Shown here one piece after another: positions 54,586-64,000 of a stretch of 64,000 nucleotides of DNA; position 1 is the stretch's first letter, and every line of letters starts with the position of its first letter. Origin of the DNA: Actinomadura sp. K4S16 (lineage in GTDB: Bacteria > Actinomycetota > Actinomycetes > Streptosporangiales > Streptosporangiaceae); NCBI RefSeq assembly GCF_008327685.1, contig NZ_BDDE01000012.1, positions 124,001 through 188,000 on the forward strand, given 5' to 3'. The notes beneath the pieces were generated by a model that saw only the letters and a program-made list of their open reading frames with translations, was not told the DNA's origin and ran no database searches. Both the position numbers and the translations under genes were made by a program.

Positions 54586-55748
54586 CAGGCGACGCGGTGG
54601 GCGCCCTGGGAAGGGGCGGCCTCCAGGAAGTCGGGGGGCGTCCAGCCGCGCCTGGTGTAGGCGTCGGTGATCGCGTCGCGGACCTTCGGGGCCCGTGCGG
54701 CGGGGGCGAGGACGATGACGGAGCCGCCGAAGCCGCCGCCCACCATGCGGCCGCCCCGGGCGCCCGCGCGCAGCGCGGCGTCGACGGTGGCGTCGGCCTC
54801 GGGCCAGGAGATCTCGAACTGGTCGCACAGGGACAGGTGCGAGGCGTTCAGCATGGCGCCGAGCTCCGGGAGGGCCCCGGCGCGCAGCAGCCCCACGGCG
54901 GCCTCGACGCGGTGGTTCTCGGTCACGACGTGCTGGACGCGGCGCCGCAGGACGGGGTCGCGCAGCGACGCGAGGGCGGCGGCGAGGTCCTTGACGTCGC
55001 GCAGGGCGTCAACGCCGAGGAGGGACGCGGCCTCCTCGCACTCCGCGCGGCGGCGGCCGTAGTCGCCGCCGGTCAGCGCGTGCGAGGCCCGCGTGTCGAC
55101 CACCAGCAGGACCATGCCCGAGGCCGCCGGGTCGAACGGGACCTGCGACGACAGCCCGCTGCGGCAGTCGAGCATCAGCGCGTGGCCGGGCGTGCACAGC
55201 AGCGAGGCCGACTGGTCCATGAGGCCGCACGGCATGCCGACCTGCTCGTTCTCGGCGCGCTGCGCGAGCCGGGCCAGGGCGGGCCGGTCGATCTCGACGC
55301 CGTGCAGGTCGCACAGGGCCAGCGCGGTCGCGCACTCCAGGGCCGCGGACGAGGAGAGGCCCGCGCCCTGCGGGAGGTCGGAGTCGACCAGCAGGGACGC
55401 GCCGCCCGTCCCGTGCTCGCGCAGCACGCGCGCGACGCCGACCGGGTAGGCGGCCCACTGCCGGTCGGCGGGCCAGTGCTCGGAGGCGACCGTTCCGCCT
55501 TCCACGGGCGCGGTGACGGCGGTGGCGGCCTGCAGCGACCGCACCTCAACCACGCCGTCGTCGCGGCGGGCGGCGGCGACCGAGACGCCGCGCGGAAGCG
55601 CGAACGGCAGGACGAAGCCGTCGTTGTAGTCGGTGTGCTCGCCGATCAGGTTGACCCGTCCGGGGGCGCGCCACACGCCCTCGGGGGCCCGCCCGAACGC
55701 CTCGGCGAAGCTCGCGCTCAGCGTCTCGGTCCTCGGGGTCTCGGTCAT
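54585..55748 (-). CDS. galK: Galactokinase
   Basis: A 387-residue GHMP kinase. The galactokinase signature [15 protein letters not shown] (about 29-43), phosphate loop [14 protein letters not shown] (about 122-135), and the C-terminal [16 protein letters not shown]. It phosphorylates galactose at C1. Its ATG overlaps the galE stop (ATGA, 55745-55748), so galE-galK are translated from one mRNA. galT is not in the window. The stop begins a 13-bp tail repeat. Confidence 0.95.
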   Translation of the reverse strand: MTETPRTETLSASFAEAFGRAPEGVWRAPGRVNLIGEHTDYNDGFVLPFALPRGVSVAAARRDDGVVEVRSLQAATAVTAPVEGGTVASEHWPADRQWAAYPVGVARVLREHGTGGASLLVDSDLPQGAGLSSSAALECATALALCDLHGVEIDRPALARLAQRAENEQVGMPCGLMDQSASLLCTPGHALMLDCRSGLSSQVPFDPAASGMVLLVVDTRASHALTGGDYGRRRAECEEAASLLGVDALRDVKDLAAALASLRDPVLRRRVQHVVTENHRVEAAVGLLRAGALPELGAMLNASHLSLCDQFEISWPEADATVDAALRAGARGGRMVGGGFGGSVIVLAPAARAPKVRDAITDAYTRRGWTPPDFLEAAPSQGAHRVA

Positions 55749-56698
55749 CGGGAGCGCAGGAACGTCCACGCGTCGTCGACCATGGTGCGCAGGTCGCGCT
55801 CGGGCTTCCACCCGAGCCGCGTCTGGATCTTCTCCGACGAGGCGACCAGCACGGCGGGGTCGCCGGCGCGGCGCGGCGCCACCTCGGTCGGGATGTCGCG
55901 GCCGGTGACCTCGCGGCAGACCTCGACGACCTCGCGGACGGAGCTGCCGGTGCCGCTGCCCAGGTTGAAGATCTCGTGGCGGCCCGGCTCGCAGGCCTCC
56001 AGCGCGAGCAGGTGGGCGCGGCCGAGGTCGGTCACGTGGATGTAGTCGCGGACGCAGGTGCCGTCCGGCGTCGGGTAGTCGTCGCCGAACATCTTCACGG
56101 TCTGGCCGTTCCCCTGCGCGATCTTCAGCACGTTCGGGATCAGGTGGGTCTCGACCGCGTGCCGCTCGCCGAGCCGCCCGTAGGCGCCGGCGACGTTGAA
56201 GTACCGCAGCGACACCCCGCCGACGCCGTGCAGCCGCGCGTACTCGGCGAGCGCCGTGTCGATCGCGAGCTTGGACGCCCCGTAGGGGTTGGTCGGTCGG
56301 GTCGGGTCGGTCTCCAGGATCGGCGCCGACTCCGGCTCGCCGTAGGTCGCGGCGGTCGAGGAGAACACGATGCGGGGGACGCCCGCGACGCGCATCGCCT
56401 CCAGCAGGGCGAGGGACTCGCCGAGGTTCTTGTCCCAGTACAGGCCCGGCTTCTGGACGGACTCCCCGACGAGCGACTTGGCCGCGAAGTGCAGCACGGC
56501 GTCGAACCCGGCGCCGCCGAGCACCTCCGCCGCCGTGTCGCGCATCGTGCCGCGCACCAGCCGGGCGCCGTCGGGCACCGCGTCCTCGTGCCCGGTGGAC
56601 AGGTCATCGAGCACGACGACCTCGTGCCCCGCCTCCAGGAGCAGAGCGGAGACGACGCTGCCGACATAGCCGGCGCCTCCGGTGACGAGCAGCTTCAC
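55745..56698 (-). CDS. galE: UDP-glucose 4-epimerase
   Basis: A 317-residue short-chain dehydrogenase/reductase. NAD motif [10 protein letters not shown] (about 5-14), [11 protein letters not shown], catalytic Ser in SSTAATYG and Tyr-x3-Lys in [11 protein letters not shown], plus [12 protein letters not shown]. It interconverts UDP-glucose and UDP-galactose. The start GTG 56698 has GGAGG 7 nt upstream; a long open frame extends upstream on the opposite strand of the CBS gene but is not coding. First gene of the galE-galK operon. Confidence 0.95.
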   Translation of the reverse strand: MKLLVTGGAGYVGSVVSALLLEAGHEVVVLDDLSTGHEDAVPDGARLVRGTMRDTAAEVLGGAGFDAVLHFAAKSLVGESVQKPGLYWDKNLGESLALLEAMRVAGVPRIVFSSTAATYGEPESAPILETDPTRPTNPYGASKLAIDTALAEYARLHGVGGVSLRYFNVAGAYGRLGERHAVETHLIPNVLKIAQGNGQTVKMFGDDYPTPDGTCVRDYIHVTDLGRAHLLALEACEPGRHEIFNLGSGTGSSVREVVEVCREVTGRDIPTEVAPRRAGDPAVLVASSEKIQTRLGWKPERDLRTMVDDAWTFLRSR

Positions 56699-56839
56699 TG
56701 ACGGACCTCCACGACGAGACTCCGGCTGGTTCACGACGATCAGGGACGATCCGGACGGCGGGGGCCGTCCAGGCTGGTGCGTCCAGGCTATGGGGTCCGC
56801 CCAGGCTATCCGGAACGCCGAACGGGGAAGGCTGAACCC

Positions 56840-57889
56840 ATGGACCGGACGCCGTCCCGGCCGCCCGTGGGGCCCGCGGGCGCGCTCGCCCGCCCTCTCG
56901 TGTGGCTGCTGTCGAGTTCCACCCAGCTCGTCGTGCGGCTCTCGGGCGGCGACCCGGGCGCGCTCCGCGAGGAGATCACCGCGGAGCGGATGCGGGTGCT
57001 GGTGGCGCAGAACACCCAGCTCACCGCCGACGAGCGGGCGCTGATCGGGGAGGTGTTCGCGGCGGGGGAGCGGCCGCTGCGCGAGGTCCTCGTCCCGCGC
57101 ACCGAGGTGGAGTTCCTGGACGCCTCGCTCCCGCTGACCGCCGCCGCGCGGATCGCCGCGGCCACCCCGCACTCGCGCTTCCCCGTCTGCCGCGACTCGC
57201 ACGACGAGGTGATCGGCTTCGTGCACATCCGCGACCTGCTGGCCCCCGTCCTGCCGACGCTCCCCGACGCTCCCGTCCTGCCCGGTGGGGAGGCTTCGGG
57301 GGTGCGGGGCGCGGGTTCGGTGGGGGAGCTGGTGCGGCCGGTGAAGTTCCTGCCGGCCTCGAAGCGGGTGCTCCCGGCGCTGTCGGAGATGCGCCGCGAA
57401 GGCTGCCACCTGGCGATCGTCATGGACGAGTACGGCGGCGTCGCCGGCATCGTCACGCTGGAGGACCTCGTGGAGGAACTCATCGGTGACATCCGCGACG
57501 AATATGATGTACAGGACGCGCAGGCACGGCGCCTGCACGGCGGGGTGGTCGAGGTCGACGGCCTGCTCAACCTGGACGACTTCGCCGCCGAGACCGGCAT
57601 CCGGCTGCCGGCCGGGCCGTACGAGACGGTCGCCGGGCACATCATGGCGGTGCTGCGCCGGGTGCCCGCCGAGGGCGACTCGGTGGAGGCCGGCGGGCGC
57701 CGGCTCGCGGTGGCCCGGATGGAGGGCCGGCGGGTGGCGCGCGTGCGCGTCATGCCGCGGGCGACGCCGCAGGCCCTACCGGTGCCGCCCGGCACGCCGT
57801 CCGCGACCCCGCGGACGGTGATCGGCGACGCCGCCGCCGGCTCCGGCACCCGGCAGGCCGCCGGCGGCGAAACCTCCGGTGACACCTGA
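56840..57889 (+). CDS. CBS-pair/CorC-HlyC transporter-associated protein, N-terminally short
   Basis: A 349-residue protein. Residues about 85-150 and 170-215 are the two CBS halves ([37 protein letters not shown]), and about 225-300 is the CorC/HlyC domain ([29 protein letters not shown]). Full-length family members begin with a three-helix CNNM/DUF21 domain; here only one hydrophobic segment (about 15-35, [17 protein letters not shown]) remains. ATG 56840 has GGGGAAGG upstream. It is followed closely by trpS. A role in divalent-cation efflux is inferred from the family. Confidence 0.82.
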   Translation: MDRTPSRPPVGPAGALARPLVWLLSSSTQLVVRLSGGDPGALREEITAERMRVLVAQNTQLTADERALIGEVFAAGERPLREVLVPRTEVEFLDASLPLTAAARIAAATPHSRFPVCRDSHDEVIGFVHIRDLLAPVLPTLPDAPVLPGGEASGVRGAGSVGELVRPVKFLPASKRVLPALSEMRREGCHLAIVMDEYGGVAGIVTLEDLVEELIGDIRDEYDVQDAQARRLHGGVVEVDGLLNLDDFAAETGIRLPAGPYETVAGHIMAVLRRVPAEGDSVEAGGRRLAVARMEGRRVARVRVMPRATPQALPVPPGTPSATPRTVIGDAAAGSGTRQAAGGETSGDT

Positions 57890-57901
57890 GAGAATCGGTC
57901 C

Positions 57902-58984
57902 GTGCACATGCCCGAAGCGCCCAGCCCCGAAGCGTCCGCCGGAACGGCCGCGGCACCGCCGCGCGTGCTGTCCGGCATCCAGCCCACCGCCGACTCGTTC
58001 CACCTCGGCAACTACCTGGGGGCGCTCCGGCAGTGGGTCTCGATGCAGGACACCCATGACGCCTTCTACTGCGTGGTCGACCTGCACGCGATCACCGTCG
58101 AGCACGACCCCGCGCTGCTGCGCCGCCGCACCAAGGTCGCCGTCGCCCAGCTCCTCGCGATGGGCCTGGACCCCGAGCGCGCCACGGTGTTCGTGCAGAG
58201 CCACGTCCCCGAGCACGCCGAACTGGCCTGGGTGCTCGGCTGCCTGACCGGGTTCGGCGAGGCCCAGCGGATGACCCAGTTCAAGGACAAGTCGTCCAAG
58301 CAGGGCACGAGCGGGACGACCGTCGGCCTGTTCACCTACCCGGTCCTGCAGGCCGCCGACATCCTGCTCTACTCGCCCGACCCCACCGTCGAGGGCGACC
58401 GGGCGCTGCGCGTCCCCGTCGGCGAGGACCAGCGGCAGCACCTGGAGCTGACCCGCACCCTCGCGCAGCGGTTCAACCACCGCTTCGGCGAGACGTTCGT
58501 GCCGCCCGAGGCGCACATCCCCGCGGGCGCCGCGAAGATCACCGACCTGCAGGAGCCGGACGCCAAGATGAGCAAGTCGGCGTCCTCGCCGCAGGGCATC
58601 ATCGACGTGCTGGAGGAGCCCGGCCCGATGCGCAAGAAGATCATGCGCGCGGTCACCGACACCGGCACCGAGGTCGTCTACGACGAGGAGAAGAAGGCCG
58701 GCGTCACCAACCTCCTGCGGATCTTCTCCGCGCTGGAGGGGACCTCGATCCCGGACCTCGAGGCCCGCTACGCGGGCTCCGGGTACGGGCAGTTCAAGAA
58801 GGACCTCGCACAGGTCGTCCTCGACACGTTCACCCCGATCAGGGAGCGCACCCTCAAGCTGCTGGACGACGAGGAGCGGCTCGACCAGGTGCTCGCCCTC
58901 GGCGCCGAGCGCGCCTCCAGGGTCGCCACCGCGACGATGGAGACCGTGCGCGAACGGGTGGGATTCGTGGGACGTGGTCGCTGA
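57902..58984 (+). CDS. trpS: Tryptophanyl-tRNA synthetase
   Basis: A 360-residue class Ic synthetase. [15 protein letters not shown] (about 28-42) holds the HIGH-type motif, KMSKS is at residues 222-226, and [12 protein letters not shown] is the tryptophan-binding region. The first 20 residues are an extra Ala/Pro-rich leader. GTG 57902 lies 6 nt after GAGAAT, so leaderless initiation is possible in addition to transcription from the CBS gene. The 3' end overlaps the 2H gene by 11 nt. Confidence 0.96.
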   Translation: MHMPEAPSPEASAGTAAAPPRVLSGIQPTADSFHLGNYLGALRQWVSMQDTHDAFYCVVDLHAITVEHDPALLRRRTKVAVAQLLAMGLDPERATVFVQSHVPEHAELAWVLGCLTGFGEAQRMTQFKDKSSKQGTSGTTVGLFTYPVLQAADILLYSPDPTVEGDRALRVPVGEDQRQHLELTRTLAQRFNHRFGETFVPPEAHIPAGAAKITDLQEPDAKMSKSASSPQGIIDVLEEPGPMRKKIMRAVTDTGTEVVYDEEKKAGVTNLLRIFSALEGTSIPDLEARYAGSGYGQFKKDLAQVVLDTFTPIRERTLKLLDDEERLDQVLALGAERASRVATATMETVRERVGFVGRGR

Positions 58985-59621
58985 CGGTCCCGCTCCCGAC
59001 GCCGCGGAGGGCCCCGGGGAGGCGCCCTCCGCCGGCGGCGGTGTGATCCCCGCCGGCGGCACGCGCATGATCGGCGTGGCCATCCCGATCCCCGACCCGC
59101 ACGGCGCGTTCCTCCAGGCCCGGCGCGCCTCGTTCGGCGATCCGCTCGCCTACTCGATCCCGGCGCACATCACGCTGCTGCCGCCGACCGAGATCCGTGA
59201 CTCCGACCTCGACGCCGTCGAGGAGCACCTGCGCGGCGTCGCGAGCACCGAGAGCCCGTTCCCGATCAGGCTGCGCGGCAGCGGAACGTTCCGGCCGGTG
59301 TCACCGGTCGTGTTCGTGGCGCTCGCCGAAGGGATCGGCGGGTGCGAGCGGGTACAGGCGAAGGTCCTGTCGGGGCCGCTCGCCCGGCCGCTGCCGTTCC
59401 CGTACCACCCGCACGTCACCATCGCCCACCACCTCTCCGACAGCGTCATGGACCAGGCGTTCAAGGATCTCGCCGGCTACGGCGCCGACTTCGAGGCGTG
59501 GGGCTTCTCCCTGTACGAGCACGGGCAGGACGGCGTGTGGCGCCCGCAGTGCGACTTCATCTTCGGGGACGGCGCCGTGCCGTCGCCGGGTGGTTCCCGA
59601 GGCGGCTCCCCGCCCGCGTGA
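58974..59621 (+). CDS. 2H phosphoesterase / 2'-5' RNA ligase family protein
   Basis: A 215-residue protein with the two catalytic H-x-T motifs, HITLLPP (about 62-68) and HVTIAHH (about 144-150). Members hydrolyse or make 2',5'- or cyclic phosphodiester bonds in RNA; the precise substrate is unknown. The GTG start at 58974 overlaps trpS by 11 nt; ATG 59067 ([11 protein letters not shown]) gives a family-sized protein and could be the real start. The C-terminal [12 protein letters not shown] is low-complexity. It is coupled with trpS. Confidence 0.85.
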   Translation: MVADGPAPDAAEGPGEAPSAGGGVIPAGGTRMIGVAIPIPDPHGAFLQARRASFGDPLAYSIPAHITLLPPTEIRDSDLDAVEEHLRGVASTESPFPIRLRGSGTFRPVSPVVFVALAEGIGGCERVQAKVLSGPLARPLPFPYHPHVTIAHHLSDSVMDQAFKDLAGYGADFEAWGFSLYEHGQDGVWRPQCDFIFGDGAVPSPGGSRGGSPPA

Positions 59622-59728
59622 ACCGGGGCGGGCGGCGCTTTGCCCGCCTGATGTGGCGGAAGACGCTGCGTTGACCGATCGATTACCGTCTGCGGCATCG
59701 AGTGGCCCCGGTTGGGTACGTTGCGTGC

Positions 59729-60742
59729 ATGCGGCAGGTGATCGGCAGGGTCCAGCGGCGGAGCGAGTCCCTGTTCGGCGACGGGAAGGCCGCGCTGCGC
59801 CGTTTCCGGGAGCGCTCGCGGGGGTTCGACCACCTGGTGCGCGCGTTCGAGCGGTACCAGGAGCGCCGCGGCGACCGGCTCGCCGCCGCCCTCACCAGCT
59901 ACGCGTTCCTGTCGTTCTTCCCGCTGATGGCGCTGGCGTACGCGCTGCTCGGCTATCTCGTCGGGGTCAGCGACGAGGCCCGCGACTACTTCGTCCGGGC
60001 GATCAACTCGCAGCTGCCGGGGCTCGCCGGCCAGCTGGACGTCGAGCAGATCGCCCAGTCGAAGACCGCCGTCGGCGTCCTCGGCCTGGTCGCGCTGCTG
60101 GTCACCGGGATCGGCTGGGTGCAGGTGCTGCGCGAGTCCCTGCGCGACATCTGGGGCAACGAGCCGGGCGGCGGCGGCAACTTCTTCCTGAAGCGGCTGT
60201 GGGACGGCGCCGTGCTGGCGTTCCTCGGTCTGATCCTGGTCTGCGGCATGGCGGTCACGACGGTCACGACGTCCGCCACCCACACCGTCCTCGGGTGGCT
60301 CGGGCTGGAGGACGTCCCCGGCGCCGGCACCGGGCTGCGGCTGCTGTCGCTGACCTGCGCGATCTTCTTCGACACCGTGGTCTTCCTGGCGCTGTTCTCC
60401 CGGCTGTCGGGCACCCGGGCGCCCTGGCGGCGGATCATCCGGGGCGCGCTGTTCGGCGCGGTCGGCTTCGAGATCCTCAAGCAGATCGCGGCGTTCCTGA
60501 TCGGGCGGACGACGCAGAACCCCGTCTACGGCACGTTCGCCGTGCTCGTCGGGCTGATGGTGTGGATCAACATCGCGACCCGGTTCGCGCTGTTCGTCGC
60601 CGCCTGGACGGCGACGCGCCGCGTCATCCTCGCCGCGGACGCCACTAACCCGGAGAACAGCGCCGACCTCGCGGAGGTCGAGGAGCTCCAGGAACGCGCC
60701 GGCGAGAAGCCGGTCCAGGCCCAGAAGCCGGTCCAGGCGTAG
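59729..60742 (+). CDS. YihY/BrkB family inner-membrane protein
   Basis: A 337-residue protein with six hydrophobic segments. The family motif ERRGDRLAAALTSYAFLSFFPLMALAYALLGYL (in two parts, about 45-78) leads the first helix, later VGLMVWINIATRFALFVAAW. The family was once called RNase BN but is now regarded as membrane transport-like of unknown substrate. TACGTT (59717-59722) ends 6 nt before ATG 59729, fitting a leaderless start. The last residues KPVQAQKPVQA are an 18-bp duplication just before the stop. Confidence 0.9.
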   Translation: MRQVIGRVQRRSESLFGDGKAALRRFRERSRGFDHLVRAFERYQERRGDRLAAALTSYAFLSFFPLMALAYALLGYLVGVSDEARDYFVRAINSQLPGLAGQLDVEQIAQSKTAVGVLGLVALLVTGIGWVQVLRESLRDIWGNEPGGGGNFFLKRLWDGAVLAFLGLILVCGMAVTTVTTSATHTVLGWLGLEDVPGAGTGLRLLSLTCAIFFDTVVFLALFSRLSGTRAPWRRIIRGALFGAVGFEILKQIAAFLIGRTTQNPVYGTFAVLVGLMVWINIATRFALFVAAWTATRRVILAADATNPENSADLAEVEELQERAGEKPVQAQKPVQA

Positions 60743-60773
60743 AGAGCCCGCGGCCGCGTCAGTGACGGCGGCG

Positions 60774-61244
60774 TCAGGACGGGACGGTCGTGCGGGACCA
60801 GAAGGCGTCGTCGGCGTACTGGTCCTCGGCCAGGGTCCGGATCTCGGTGATCTTCCCGTCCCGGATGCGGAACAGGTCGACCGAACGGCCGTCCAGGACC
60901 TGTCCGGGACGCTCGGCGCAGGTCTGCACGAGGGCCGCGCCGTACTCGTCGTTGGCCATGATCGAGTAGGGCTCGGCGCGGAACGTCCCGCCGGACAGCT
61001 CGAACAGCCGGACGTAGAAGCCCAGGACCTCCTCGGGCGTCCGGTACACGCCGCAGATGGGCCCGCGCCCCGGGACGCGGTGCACGACGTCGTCGGCCAG
61101 GAGCCCGCGGATGAGGTCCATGTCGCCCTTGGCGAAGGCCGTGTAGCCGTCCTTCAGCAGCGTCACGTTCGGATGCTCGTCGAAGCCCGGTGGTGCCGGT
61201 GAGGGGGCGGGTGCGCCGGGCACGGGGACGTGCAAGTCGGACAT
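60774..61244 (-). CDS. SnoaL-like/NTF2-fold protein
   Basis: A 156-residue protein. VTLLKDGYTAFAKGDMDLIRGLLADDVVHRVPGRGPICGVYR is the typical start of the SnoaL-like fold (helix, then strand with an Asp-His pair), ending in VDLFRIRDGKITEIRTLAEDQ. Such proteins range from polyketide cyclases to ketosteroid isomerases; the substrate is not readable. ATG 61244 has GGAGGAAAC upstream. The first 20 residues are Pro-rich. Confidence 0.82.
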   Translation of the reverse strand: MSDLHVPVPGAPAPSPAPPGFDEHPNVTLLKDGYTAFAKGDMDLIRGLLADDVVHRVPGRGPICGVYRTPEEVLGFYVRLFELSGGTFRAEPYSIMANDEYGAALVQTCAERPGQVLDGRSVDLFRIRDGKITEIRTLAEDQYADDAFWSRTTVPS

Positions 61245-61370
61245 GGCGCGTTTCCTCCCCCGAGGCGCCGTTCCGCCGTCCCGCGGCGGTGACGAGATCA
61301 CCGGCGCCACCGCGAGCGTATGCCTCCTGGCCAGGGGGTGCCAGCGCCGTGGGAAGGGGTGGGAGAAGCT

Positions 61371-62705
61371 TTACCGGCCGCTGCGGTAGCGGGCCGCCTC
61401 CAGCCGCCGCCTGCGGCGCAGCACCACGAACAGCGCCGTGATCGCGAGCAGGGCGCCCACCGCGCCGCCGCCGACCAGCAGCCACATGCGCGAGGAGTCG
61501 TCGGAGGCGAGGGGCGCGTCGGGCAGCACGCCCGAGCCGCCGTCCTTGCGGGTCTTCTCGAGGTCGCCGGGCGGCACGAGGGCGCCCACCGGCTGCACCT
61601 TGCCGCGGGCCGCGAAGCCCCAGTTCAGCAGCTTGGCCGCGTAGGCCGACGGCGGCATGTCCGCCCGCATCAGCGAGATCACGATCGTGTGGCCGCCGCG
61701 GCGCGCCTCGGCGACGAACGTCTGCTGGGCGGCGATCGTGTAGCCGTTCTTGCCGCCGAGCATCCCGGGGTAGGCCAGCCGCTCGCCCGGGAGCATGTGG
61801 TTGTGCGTGTGGATCGGGTACCCGCCGACCTTCTTGCCCTTCTTGCGCTCCTTCTTCGTCGGGGGCGCCGGGAACTGGAAGTCGATCGCCTGCATGTAGG
61901 CGCGGTACTCGGGGTTCTTCATCCCCTCGCGCAGGATGAGCGCGAGGTCGTAGGCCGAGGTGTGCTGCGTCCGGACGTCCAGCCCGAGGTCCTTGTCCAG
62001 CCCGTTCGGGGACCCGGCGAGCGTGTCGCGCGCGTTGATCCGCCTGGCCTCGGCGTTCATGTCGGCGAGGGTCCTGCGCATCCCGCCGGCGGCCTCCGAC
62101 AGCGTGACCGCCGCGTCGTTGGCGGACATCATCAGCAGCGCGTGGAACAGGTCGGAGACCTTGTACTGCATCTTCGGCGTCAGGCCGACCTTGGTGCCCT
62201 CGGTGTCGCACGCCTTCTGGGACGGCCGGACGAGCCGGTTCGGGTCCAGTTCGGGGACCAGCGTCAGCGCGGTGAGGGTCTTGAGGGTGCTGGCGGGCAG
62301 GTAGTGCCCGTGCGGGTCCTTGGCGGCGAGGACCTGGCCGGTGTCGGCGTCCGCGATCAGGTACGAGGCCGCCTTGATCTTCGGCGGGGCGGGGACGCCC
62401 GGTGCCGTGTTCGCGATGATCCCCCGGCTCGCGAGCCGGGGCCCGCCGACCGTCTCGCCGGCCGGCGCCGCGGTTGGGGCCGCGGCCGGCGGTCCCTCGG
62501 CGGGCGTCCTCCCGGCGCGTACGCCGGCGGGGGCGGCCGCGAAGGCGGGGGCCGCCGCGAGCGAGGCGGCCGTGACCGGCACGGTGATGACCGTCAGGGC
62601 GCGGCGGACGCCGGCCGGCCCTCGTCGCTGTCGTGACAAGCTCCCGACGCTCCTCAATCCCGTGGGAACGCGATCGCTCCCGGCGCGCAGGCGCCCAACG
62701 CCCAT
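61371..62705 (-). CDS. D-alanyl-D-alanine carboxypeptidase, membrane anchored (S11)
   Basis: A 444-residue protein. Signal peptide at about 35-57 (RRALTVITVPVTAASLAAAPAFAA). Active-site motifs SxxK (Ser139, Lys142, in PASTLK), SAN (194-196) and KNG (in GGKNGYT, about 320), where the family usually has KTG. The C-terminal membrane helix (about 403-424, MWLLVGGGAVGALLAITALFVVL) is followed by basic residues. It trims peptidoglycan stem peptides. ATG 62705 follows GGGGGGAG. The Ala/Pro/Thr region (58-110) is a flexible wall-spanning segment. Confidence 0.93.
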   Translation of the reverse strand: MGVGRLRAGSDRVPTGLRSVGSLSRQRRGPAGVRRALTVITVPVTAASLAAAPAFAAAPAGVRAGRTPAEGPPAAAPTAAPAGETVGGPRLASRGIIANTAPGVPAPPKIKAASYLIADADTGQVLAAKDPHGHYLPASTLKTLTALTLVPELDPNRLVRPSQKACDTEGTKVGLTPKMQYKVSDLFHALLMMSANDAAVTLSEAAGGMRRTLADMNAEARRINARDTLAGSPNGLDKDLGLDVRTQHTSAYDLALILREGMKNPEYRAYMQAIDFQFPAPPTKKERKKGKKVGGYPIHTHNHMLPGERLAYPGMLGGKNGYTIAAQQTFVAEARRGGHTIVISLMRADMPPSAYAAKLLNWGFAARGKVQPVGALVPPGDLEKTRKDGGSGVLPDAPLASDDSSRMWLLVGGGAVGALLAITALFVVLRRRRRLEAARYRSGR

Positions 62706-63176
62706 GACTCCCCCCGAAGACTAGGCGACCTATCCGGCGAAGAGGTACCCGATCACGAAACCGGCAAGCGAGGGACGGATGCGACCGACGCGACGGATGT
62801 GACGCAAGTGACAGACAGGACGTACGACGCAGCCGTCCCATAACGTTACGTATGGGACACCTTGGATCGGTTACGATCCGTCATCGACAGGATTTTCAGA
62901 CGGGCCGACGGTATTTTGGACGGGCTGACTAGTTCGATCTAGTGGTGCGCACACCAAGATCGATGACCGAAAAGTAGGACCTCCGCCCGCCGGCGACCGT
63001 CCGCATGAGTCAATTGATCCGCAAAGGGCAGGACGCCCGGCAGGGGGCGGGCACGGACGCCATCATGGAACGAACACGTGACCTGGACCGGCGTTTGTCC
63101 AGGCTTAGGGACCCGCTGGCTGAATTGCGCCACGTGCCACGCAACGACCTGCAAGGATTGTGGACGGAGGTTGGCC
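62706..63176. other. Divergent intergenic region between the carboxypeptidase and the ligase gene
   Basis: About 470 bp. It holds the 24-bp interrupted palindrome at 62835-62858, lower-GC sequence at 62860-62945 likely to contain promoters, and a 60-codon plus-strand frame at 63005-63187 that lacks a ribosome site and overlaps the next start. Confidence 0.5.
62835..62858. promoter_or_regulatory. Perfect interrupted palindrome, candidate operator
   Basis: GTCCCATA (62835-62842) and TATGGGAC (62851-62858) are exact inverted arms around ACGTTACG. The site lies 130 bp upstream of the carboxypeptidase start and 318 bp upstream of the ligase start. Confidence 0.55.
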
Positions 63177-64000
63177 GTGGCCATTGACTTCAACGCATCG
63201 CACGGGGCGACGCTGGGCGTCGAGTGGGAGATCCAACTCGTCGATGCGGAGACCAGGCACCTGCGGCAGGACGCACGCGAGGTGCTCGCCGCCCTGCCGT
63301 CGCTCAGCGAGGACGGCGACATCCCCCGCGTCCGGCACGAGCTGATGGAGTCCACGGTCGAGGTCGTGACCGGGATCAGCGGCACCGTGGGAGAGGCCAA
63401 GGCCGACCTCTCCGGCACCCTCGCCGCCCTGCGCGCCGCCGCGGCCGACCGCGGCCTCGCGCTGGCCTGCACGGGCACCCACCCGATCAGCGACTGGCGG
63501 GAGGCCGTGATGGCGCCCATGGGGCGCTACGCGAAGCTCGTCGAGGAGATGCAGTGGCTGGCCCGGCGCATCCAGACGTTCGGCGTTCACGTCCACGTCG
63601 GCATCTCCGACGGCGCCAAGGTCATCCCCATCGTCAACGCGCTCTCGTCCTACCTTCCGCACTTCCTCGCGCTCACCGCCTCCAGCCCGTTCTGGAGCGG
63701 CAGCGACACCGGCCTCGCGTCCTGCCGGGCGGTCGTGTTCGGCCAGATGCCCACGGCCGGGCCGCCCCACCTTCTAGACGACTGGGCGGCCTTCGAGGAT
63801 TACATGGACACGTTGATGCGTTCCGGAACGATAAGGAGCATCAAAGAGGTCTGGTGGGACATCCGGCCGCATCCCGACTTCGGCACCGTCGAGATCAGGA
63901 TGTTCGACGGGATCCCCACGCTGCGTGAGGTGGGCATGGCCGCCGCTCTGTGCCAGAGCCTCGTCACGCTGTTCGAGCAGCAGCTGGACCGCGGGTACAC
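63177..64000 (+). CDS. Carboxylate-amine ligase, YbdK/EgtA type (partial, cut by window end)
   Basis: The first 274 residues only. LGVEWEIQLVD (about 13-23) is the glutamate-cysteine ligase 2 family start, FGVHVHVGI (about 139-147) and IRPHPDFGTVEIRMFDGIPT (about 237-256) are further family motifs. These ATP-grasp-like enzymes form gamma-glutamyl-type amide bonds (weak glutamate-cysteine ligase activity in YbdK). GTG 63177 has GGAGG 7 nt upstream. The frame is open to the window edge, so the C-terminus is missing. Confidence 0.88.
   Translation, partial: MAIDFNASHGATLGVEWEIQLVDAETRHLRQDAREVLAALPSLSEDGDIPRVRHELMESTVEVVTGISGTVGEAKADLSGTLAALRAAAADRGLALACTGTHPISDWREAVMAPMGRYAKLVEEMQWLARRIQTFGVHVHVGISDGAKVIPIVNALSSYLPHFLALTASSPFWSGSDTGLASCRAVVFGQMPTAGPPHLLDDWAAFEDYMDTLMRSGTIRSIKEVWWDIRPHPDFGTVEIRMFDGIPTLREVGMAAALCQSLVTLFEQQLDRGY

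Noticed and set aside
63005..63187. 60-residue plus-strand reading frame upstream of the ligase gene
   Set aside because: No ribosome site, overlaps the well-supported GTG start of the ligase and has no recognisable family.

Overview
The window is a stretch of high-GC actinobacterial chromosome. The gene order sucC-sucD-DUF6350-purN-purH, then folD-DUF3017-icd-mdh, together with the codon use, GTG starts and several apparently leaderless starts (a -10 box 6-9 nt before the start codon), suggests a filamentous actinomycete of the Streptosporangiales/Thermomonosporaceae kind (Actinomadura-like). That assignment is inferred from gene content. No rRNA, tRNA, CRISPR array, replication origin or intact insertion sequence was found.

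Layout. 0.3-6 kb: a secreted or anchored serine beta-lactamase-fold protein, an SRPBCC protein, a PIG-L deacetylase and a nucleoside hydrolase, all on the minus strand and separated by long degenerate repeat fields. 6.1-8.2 kb: the PTS-type dihydroxyacetone kinase operon dhaKLM. 8.5-10.6 kb: an M4-like metalloprotease with an emfourin-like inhibitor. 11-13.3 kb: the PcrA/UvrD helicase. 14-34 kb: accessory and regulatory genes (WYL, MarR, GlxA/AraC, TetR and AraC regulators, an epoxide hydrolase, a DUF222/HNH protein, an F420-type reductase, a two-domain methyltransferase, an Fsr-type MFS pump, MaoC, GNAT and TauE proteins), with pseudogenes (an IS630-like remnant, a frameshifted small gene and a decayed GNAT). 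34-50 kb: the conserved core, comprising a GH15-like hydrolase, succinyl-CoA synthetase, purN/purH, folD behind a ZTP riboswitch, an FHA-HTH regulator, icd and mdh. 50-64 kb: an HSP90-family ATPase translationally coupled to a TPR protein, galE-galK, a CBS/CorC protein, trpS, a 2H phosphoesterase, a BrkB/YihY membrane protein, a SnoaL-like protein, a D-Ala-D-Ala carboxypeptidase and the start of a YbdK-type carboxylate-amine ligase.

How the genes work together. PurN and PurH use 10-formyl-THF, FolD makes it, and the ZTP riboswitch on folD reads the PurH substrate pool (ZMP/ZTP). sucCD, icd and mdh form a TCA cluster. Several regulators are divergent from their probable targets and have visible inverted repeats between them.

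The most unusual feature is an excess of short tandem repeats at gene edges. Intergenic units are 10-18 bp, and three large fields share a period near 17 bp with different consensus sequences. Units inside reading frames are multiples of three (6, 15, 18, 21 bp) and add low-complexity tails or heads to proteins. At several 3' ends the unit contains the stop codon itself, so the gene's tail is copied again after the stop. I know of no named element that explains this.
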